From NCBI GenBank assembly GCA_963834725.1, contig CAWICN010000001.1, positions 992,001-1,056,000 on the forward strand: a stretch of DNA of 64,000 bases, given 5' to 3'. The translations under genes and the position numbers were made by a program. Shown one piece after another: positions 59,386 to 64,000 of the stretch (positions are counted from its first letter, which is position 1; every line of letters starts with the position of its first letter). The notes below the pieces were generated by a model. That model made no database searches. It was not told the origin of the DNA and saw only the letters and a list, made by a program, of their open reading frames with translations. The DNA is from PALSA-693 sp963834725. GTDB lineage: Bacteria; Actinomycetota; Acidimicrobiia; Acidimicrobiales; Palsa-688.

Positions 59386-60303
59386 ATGATCGAATCGAGG
59401 AACCTCACCAAACTGTTCGGGTCGGTCCTGGCGGTGAACGACCTGAGTTTTACCGTCGATGCGGGGAGCGTTACCGGCTTTCTCGGTCCGAACGGCGCCG
59501 GCAAGACCACCACCATGAAGCTCATCCTCGGGCTTGACGCCCCGACGGGTGGCTCGGTCCGGGTGAACGGAAAATCCTACGGGGAGCTGCCCGCCCCCCT
59601 GCGCGAGGTGGGCGCCCTGCTGGACGCCAAAGCGGTGCACGGCGGGCGCAAGGCGTACGACCACCTGGTCTGGCTGGCGCTCAGCAACAAGATTGCGGTC
59701 AAGCGGGTCGACGAGGTTCTGGGTCTCGTCGGTCTGGAGACGGTCGCCGACCGCCGGACCGGCACGTTCTCCCTGGGGATGAGCCAGCGGCTGGGTATCG
59801 CCGCCGCTCTACTGGGCGACCCACCGGTGCTGATGTTCGACGAACCGGTCAACGGCCTGGATCCCGAGGGCATCGTGTGGGTGCGTCAGATGATGCGGGC
59901 CCTGGCCGCGGAAGGACGGACCGTGTTCGTTTCCAGTCACCTGATGAGCGAGATGGCCCTCACGGCCGACCGCCTGGTCGTGATCGGGCGGGGCCACCTG
60001 ATCGCCGACACCAGTGTCTCCGATTTCATCGACTCCTCCTCGCAGCAGTCGGTGCGGGTGCGGTCCCCGCAAGGTGACGGGCTGGCCGAGCGTCTCCGCC
60101 AGGCCGGGGCCACGGTGCGCCCGGCACCGGAGGGGGAGTTCGACGTGGTCGGGATGGACAGCGCCGCTATCGGCGAGCTGGCCGCCGCCAATGGCTTTGT
60201 CCTGCATCAGTTGGTGACGCAGCGAGCGTCGTTGGAGGAGGCGTTCATGGAACTGACCCACGACACCGTGGAGTACCACGCCGCCGAAAGGGGGAATCAG
60301 TGA
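59386..60303 (+). CDS. ABC exporter ATP-binding protein (second exporter)
   Basis: A 305-residue ATPase. Walker A GPNGAGKTT, Walker B VLMFDEPVNGLD, signature FSLGMSQRLG and H-loop VSSHLMSEM are intact. The C-terminal domain is VRSPQGDGLAERLRQAGATV. The signature LGMSQ instead of LSGGQ is common in the BcrA-like subfamily. It overlaps the permease as GTGA. Confidence 0.93.
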   Translation: MIESRNLTKLFGSVLAVNDLSFTVDAGSVTGFLGPNGAGKTTTMKLILGLDAPTGGSVRVNGKSYGELPAPLREVGALLDAKAVHGGRKAYDHLVWLALSNKIAVKRVDEVLGLVGLETVADRRTGTFSLGMSQRLGIAAALLGDPPVLMFDEPVNGLDPEGIVWVRQMMRALAAEGRTVFVSSHLMSEMALTADRLVVIGRGHLIADTSVSDFIDSSSQQSVRVRSPQGDGLAERLRQAGATVRPAPEGEFDVVGMDSAAIGELAAANGFVLHQLVTQRASLEEAFMELTHDTVEYHAAERGNQ

Positions 60304-61121
60304 CCGCCGCAACCTCGACCGCGGTGAACGGCCGGTCCTTCGAACTGCCTTCGTTCGCCGATGTGGTTCGCTCCGAGTGGCACAAGTTCCACACCGTCCG
60401 TTCCACCTACTGGTCCCTCCTGGCCGCGGTGGTGGTCGGCCTCGGTCTCAGCGCCGTGATCAGCCTGGCCGCCTCCAACCACTACCCGAACGCGTCTGCG
60501 TCCGATCGTCTGAAGTGGGATCCGACCACGATCAGCACCAGCGGCTTCGGCCTGGCCCAGCTAGCCATCGGCGTGCTGGGGGTATTGATCATTACTTCGG
60601 AGTTCTCTACCGGGCAGATTCAGATGAGCCTGGCGGCCGTGCCCAAACGGCACCGCGTCCTGGCCGCGAAGGGCGTCGTCTACGCCGTCGTGGTGCTCGT
60701 CGTGGTCGAGGTCCTGGCGTTCGTAGCGTTCTTCGTCGGCCAGGCGATCATCCATACCAACGCCCCGTCGGTCACCCTGGGGGACCACGATGTCCTCCGG
60801 GCCGTCATCGGCGCCGGCCTTTACGCGGCCGTACTCGGGCTGCTGGCCTTGGCCATCGGAACAATTGTGCGCAGTGCAGCCGCCGGCATCGGGATCCTGG
60901 TGGCGTTGCTCTACGTGCTTCCCGGTATCGCGGCCGCCCTCCCATCGAACCTGGAGCACTCGGTCGAGAAGTTCTGGCCGACCCAGGCCGGCGGACAGCT
61001 TGTTTCGGTGTACCGAGCCGCCCACACGCTCTCGCCCTGGGCCGGATTCGCCTGGATGGCCATTTTCACCGCCGTGGTCTTCGCCGTCGCGGTGTTGGTG
61101 CTGAGAAACCGCGACGTCTAA
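60300..61121 (+). CDS. ABC-2/BcrB-like permease
   Basis: A 273-residue protein starting at GTG 60300, with six transmembrane helices. The early DVVRSEWHKFHTVRSTYW and the following ITSEFSTGQIQMSLAAVPKRHRVLAAKGVVYA are typical of BcrB/NatB-type permeases in the bacitracin-resistance-like group. The pair likely exports a lipid or antibiotic. No regulator is directly linked, though a MarR gene is 0.8 kb upstream. Confidence 0.9.
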   Translation: MTAATSTAVNGRSFELPSFADVVRSEWHKFHTVRSTYWSLLAAVVVGLGLSAVISLAASNHYPNASASDRLKWDPTTISTSGFGLAQLAIGVLGVLIITSEFSTGQIQMSLAAVPKRHRVLAAKGVVYAVVVLVVVEVLAFVAFFVGQAIIHTNAPSVTLGDHDVLRAVIGAGLYAAVLGLLALAIGTIVRSAAAGIGILVALLYVLPGIAAALPSNLEHSVEKFWPTQAGGQLVSVYRAAHTLSPWAGFAWMAIFTAVVFAVAVLVLRNRDV

Positions 61122-61125
61122 TCCG

Positions 61126-61139
61126 CCGCCGGCCGGCGG
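61126..61139 (+). terminator. Perfect palindrome downstream of the ABC exporter
   Basis: CCGCCGGCCGGCGG is a perfect 14-bp palindrome just after the permease stop. A second pair, GCGGTTGC (61205-61212) and GCAACCGC (61233-61240), follows just before the YciI stop. No U-tract is present, which is usual in high-GC terminators. Confidence 0.5.
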
Positions 61140-61242
61140 TGGCCCAAGAAGGCCCAAGGCCGCAGGCCCATAACCCCGGGCGCCAACTAGCCGCTACCGC
61201 CGGCGCGGTTGCACTGTGCGGTCAAGGAATTCGCAACCGCAC

Positions 61243-61548
61243 TCATGAGCGCTCAGCACGGCGCAACCAAATAGTCCATGGCCGGACGCTTCGAAGGCTG
61301 AGCACTCCATCGGCCCACGGATCGGGGGCCATCCGCGTTCGCGCTTCCTGCTCGCTGTCAGCGTCGACCACCAGGAGGGCCTGGTCTCCGTCAAGCTCAC
61401 CCACCGGGCCGCCCAGGACTATGAAGTCGTCCTCAACGAGCCCATCCATGAACGCGGCGTGCGCATCCCATCCCGCCTGCTCCCGGCGGGGCTTGTCATC
61501 GTCCCAGGTGGGGCCGCGGGTGGTTTCCACCAAGTAGTAATTGGCCAC
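61243..61548 (-). CDS. YciI-family protein
   Basis: A 101-residue dimeric alpha/beta protein from GTG 61548 (VANYYLVETTRGP). The family features are YYLVETTRGPTWDDDKPRREQAGWDAHAAFMDGL and FIVLGGPVGELDGDQALLVVDADSE, with the His near the dimer pocket. Function unknown; relatives include 2-chloro-muconolactone-type enzymes. Convergent with the ABC genes. Confidence 0.82.
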   Translation of the reverse strand: MANYYLVETTRGPTWDDDKPRREQAGWDAHAAFMDGLVEDDFIVLGGPVGELDGDQALLVVDADSEQEARTRMAPDPWADGVLSLRSVRPWTIWLRRAERS

Positions 61549-61791
61549 CCGTCGATCGTATGCAGCTGATGTGACAACTTGGGTTGGGGGCACCCTGAGC
61601 AAGGATCCCAACTCCTACCCACGGCCGAATCGACACACACCTCGGAATGTCCCCAAACGTCAAACCGTTCCGTCTGTGGAGGGTCGCCCAGATCGCCGGG
61701 TCGGGGGGCGCTGTCGACCCGCGAGGGGCAGGCAGAGGATACCACCGAGAGGCTGTCTGGGCAGGGGTTGGTCGGCGCGACGAACCTCAGA

Positions 61792-62142
61792 TCAAAGGTC
61801 GAGCACGAACCGCAAGGCGCGGTCGATGGCTCCCATCTGCTCGGGGCCGATCATCCCTCGGCGGGACGACAGCCGCTCGGTCGAGATCGCCCGAAGCTGG
61901 TCACAACGGGCGTACGACGTGTGGTCTAGCCCGCTCATCCCGGGATCCAGCTCTACATGGCTTCGGAGTCCATAAGCCGCAGAACTTACGGGCACGACAA
62001 CAACGAGCCCGCCGGGGCCGTTGTTGAGGAGCTCAACCGAGACCACGACAGCCGGCCGCGTGAAAGCTGGCTCATGCCCAATGGGCTGACCCAGGTCGAC
62101 GTCATAGACCTCGCCTCGCCAGATCACGCCAAGCCGTCCCAC
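61792..62142 (-). CDS. MazF/PemK-type endoribonuclease toxin
   Basis: A 116-residue toxin. WRGEVYDVDLGQPIGHEPAFTRPAVVVSVELLNN has the MazF core start and the Arg-Pro loop; VVVPVSSAAYGLRSHVEL holds the second strand with Ser; CDQLRAISTERL carries the late conserved block. It overlaps the antitoxin's 3' end by 19 bp. MazF cleaves mRNA at short sites. The pair is complete and looks active. Confidence 0.9.
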   Translation of the reverse strand: MGRLGVIWRGEVYDVDLGQPIGHEPAFTRPAVVVSVELLNNGPGGLVVVVPVSSAAYGLRSHVELDPGMSGLDHTSYARCDQLRAISTERLSSRRGMIGPEQMGAIDRALRFVLDL

Positions 62143-62360
62143 TCCTGACGTTCGGCCACGTACTGCTCCCAGCGCTCAGGGTCGTCGCGGAGGTTCTGGT
62201 AATCCTGGTTCAGACCGCGTAGGAACTCCTGGCGCTCCAAGGCGTCGATGGCCGAGTGCACCACATCGACGACCGAAGTCCGGCGGGCCTTTGCCAGTGA
62301 TTGGAGACGCTCGGAGTCCGGACGGCGGACTCGAACCGTTGTGGTGTCCTCTGAGGCCAT
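62124..62360 (-). CDS. RHH-type antitoxin of the MazF pair
   Basis: A 78-residue protein from ATG 62360 (MASEDTTTVRVRRPDSERLQ). The ribbon-helix-helix TTTVRVRRPDSERLQSLAKARRTSVVDVVHSAIDAL binds the operator, and the acidic C-terminus (DDPERWEQYVAERQEWDGLA) wraps the toxin. It lies upstream of the toxin, as in MazEF. Start choice is set by the family N-terminus; a start at 62510 adds unrelated residues. Confidence 0.87.
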   Translation of the reverse strand: MASEDTTTVRVRRPDSERLQSLAKARRTSVVDVVHSAIDALERQEFLRGLNQDYQNLRDDPERWEQYVAERQEWDGLA

Positions 62361-62368
62361 GCACCCAG

Positions 62369-62386
62369 TGTAGACGATATGTAGAC
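62369..62386 (-). promoter_or_regulatory. Direct TGTAGAC repeat operator of the MazF pair
   Basis: TGTAGAC occurs at 62369-62375 and 62380-62386, an 11-bp period, directly upstream of the antitoxin ATG. Such an array suits binding by adjacent RHH dimers for autoregulation. Confidence 0.6.
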
Positions 62387-62655
62387 AGAAGCGGTTTCGG
62401 TTCACAAGTCGCTGGTGGGCACCATCCGAGGCCGCAGCCTTGCTCAGCGGGACTTGGTGGGAGCTCCTTCCGGTGTCCCTCCGCGCTCCACAAGGGCACG
62501 TTAAGGGCACGCTGACCTACTCCAGCGGATTCATACCTATTCTGAGCTGGGCTTTTTCGGAGCTGAACCTAACAGATGGTTATGTATGGGACGACGGGCT
62601 GTGGTGGCCGGTTGTCGGGTTTACAACGGGAGGTTGACGGGTTTACACTTGTCGT

Positions 62656-63189
62656 ATGGACGGACAAGAAGCGATCTGGGAAGGATTCCGGAGCGAGTTC
62701 TACCGGCTTCTAGGGAGCTACGACGACAAGTCGGCGTACCACTACGTCGAGAGCCTGAGCCCGCAGGAGGCGGAGGCCACCGGCCGCCAGGCGGCCCGAA
62801 GCGTATTCGCTCCTTTCATCTGGGGGCGCAAGGTAGGTGACCGTTGGGACATCCGGCGCAGTTGTGAGTTCTTGGGCGTCAGCCGCCAGGCCCTCTACAA
62901 GCGGGTGCGCACTGGCACCGCCCTGGGTGTCTCTGGCCAGGGCACAACCTACTTCCCCACCTGGCAGTTCGACCTGGATAAGCGCCTGATCCGTCAGGTC
63001 GTGGGCCAAGTCATCAGCGCCTTCCGGGAGGCGGACAACGAGGTCGACCCGCTGGTCATCGCGGCCTGGGCCACCGCCAAAAACCAACTCCTGGACGGGC
63101 TGTCCCCAGTAGAGTGGATCCAGCAGGCACGCGATGAGGCTCCTGTAGTGGTGGCGGCGCGGCGGGCGTCAGCTGGCCTGGCGGCGTGA
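62656..63189 (+). CDS. Xre/DUF2384-type antitoxin of a RES toxin pair
   Basis: A 177-residue protein. The central HTH (RRSCEFLGVSRQALYKRVRTGTALG) and the C-terminal MbcA/ParS-like end (DEAPVVVAARRASAGLAA preceded by LSPVEWIQQ) match the RES-Xre antitoxin layout. Its stop overlaps the toxin start as GTGA. The toxin copy is frameshifted, so this is an antitoxin without a working toxin. Confidence 0.78.
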   Translation: MDGQEAIWEGFRSEFYRLLGSYDDKSAYHYVESLSPQEAEATGRQAARSVFAPFIWGRKVGDRWDIRRSCEFLGVSRQALYKRVRTGTALGVSGQGTTYFPTWQFDLDKRLIRQVVGQVISAFREADNEVDPLVIAAWATAKNQLLDGLSPVEWIQQARDEAPVVVAARRASAGLAA

Positions 63190-63826
63190 GTCCCGGCCCA
63201 CTGCCGCTACCACCGTCGGACCGTGCCCTTCTGGCCGGCTTCCCGATGGCCCCGAAAGAGAAGTTGCCAGACAAGCTTTGGCGCATCCACAAGGTGGACA
63301 ACGAACCCGAGTATTTCGCCTCCAGCCCCGACCGCAACCGGTGGGATCCACCCCCTGGACTCTATTGAGCTCTTTCGGTACCTGCTACACCTCCGGCGAC
63401 CCTCTCGGGGCCTTCATCGAGATATTCGGAGAGTTGCCCGTCATCACGCAGGGGGAGATCGACCGGCGAGCCTTCGCTCAAATCGAGCTTCCACCTGAGC
63501 CCCGGTGGGCCGACATGACCGATCCCAAGATCGTGGGTTGGGGGCTGGATGAGCGTATCGGGGTGGGTGACGACTACGACACCTGCCAGCGGTGGAGTGA
63601 GGCGCCCTTCACCGTCGGGTTCACCGGGGTCATGTTCCGGGCACGCCATTTTGTCGGATCTATGTGCCCGTCAGTAGCGATCTTTGGGAATCCGGGCTAC
63701 CAGCCCACCCAGCTGCGTGTCCTCGACAGCACCCCTATTCCCCATTATCTGGTAGCCGATGCTTGTTCGACGTTCGGTCTCGAGAGGTGGCCCTCGACGC
63801 CGCTAGGACCACCGGGCTCGGTTTGA
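63186..63826 (+). pseudogene. RES-domain toxin gene, frameshifted
   Basis: From GTG 63186 the frame reads KEKLPDKLWRIHKVDNEPEY, FASSPDRNRWDPPPG and stops after LY. About 10 bases later a second frame continues with SFGTCYTSGDPLGAFIEIFG, then IVGWGLDERIGVGDDYDTCQ to a stop at 63826. Together they are a full RES toxin, an NAD-degrading or ADP-ribosyl-cyclase-like fold. The indel lies near 63365. The toxin would be inactive if the indel is real. Confidence 0.8.
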
Positions 63827-64000
63827 GCGATAGGTAGCCGGCTGTGAATGCCAGGTACCGACCCTTCCGCTTCCATCGGTGCCGCTCACGGGCGACTCCG
63901 CGCTGATCGACCGAGTGGCTTATAGGTCGGGACGGTTGACTGGAGGCGTGGGACTGGTGGCGAGCCGCTCATGGCTGAAGAGCTACGGAGCCGTCGTCGC

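Overview
The window is high-GC DNA from an Actinomycetota chromosome, probably an uncultured soil or aquatic lineage. The reasons are a WhiB regulator (22.7-23.0 kb), an F420-type LLM oxidoreductase (9.5-10.6 kb), several ECF sigma factors, an Asp23/DUF2273/AmaP-type envelope cluster, a MenG-type methyltransferase and Tat/lipoprotein secretion. No rRNA operon or ribosomal protein gene is present; the only complete RNA gene is a tRNA-Glu(CTC) at 27.7 kb. The genus cannot be told from the sequence alone.

0-11 kb: mostly ordinary metabolism. A MenG/UbiE-like methyltransferase is coupled to a UbiA-like membrane protein. Next is a suggestive lipid group: an MBL hydrolase, a GNAT-like acyltransferase, a serine-palmitoyltransferase-like PLP enzyme and an LpxO/aspartyl-hydroxylase-like enzyme. 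Then come a family-5 solute-binding lipoprotein, a DUF72 protein, a flavin reductase and an LLM oxidoreductase. 11-16 kb: a peroxiredoxin remnant, a Tat-type secreted protein coupled to a DUF1906-like protein, and an ECF sigma/DUF4232 pair. 16-32 kb: CoA-thioester and aromatic catabolism (enoyl-CoA hydratase, thiolase-like/DUF35 pair, tandem HpaB-type flavoproteins, SDRs), transketolase, a WhiB regulator, a histidine-rich small protein, a protein phosphatase and a GDP-mannose dehydratase. 32-39 kb: universal stress protein, PQQ-propeller protein, sigma-70 factor, cold-shock protein and an FKBP lipoprotein.

39.7-42.3 kb is the most unusual piece: an IS110-family transposase preceded by a tightly coupled operon (DUF6431-like zinc-ribbon/HTH, WhiB-like [4Fe-4S] protein, 58-residue ORF). 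Strong inverted repeats lie just upstream of the operon and just downstream of the transposase; they could be the element's structured RNAs. 43-47 kb: an ABC-2 exporter with a DesK/DesR-like two-component system. 46.9-49.5 kb is a gene graveyard (UvrD-type helicase, tyrosine integrase, MFS and Tn3 transposase pieces). 49.5-53.8 kb is an Asp23 envelope-stress cluster governed by an ECF sigma factor whose probable anti-sigma is fused to an Asp23 domain. 54-64 kb is accessory: IS110 and IS1380 remnants, YceI, SDR and quinone oxidoreductase with a TetR regulator, MarR, a second ABC exporter, an intact MazF-type toxin-antitoxin pair and a RES/Xre pair with a frameshifted toxin.

A recurrent theme is decay: at least four housekeeping-type gene remnants (peroxiredoxin, acyl-CoA dehydrogenase, PHA synthase, KdpBC) and about ten single-base frameshifts in otherwise well-conserved genes. 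Some of the latter may be sequencing or assembly errors rather than biology.
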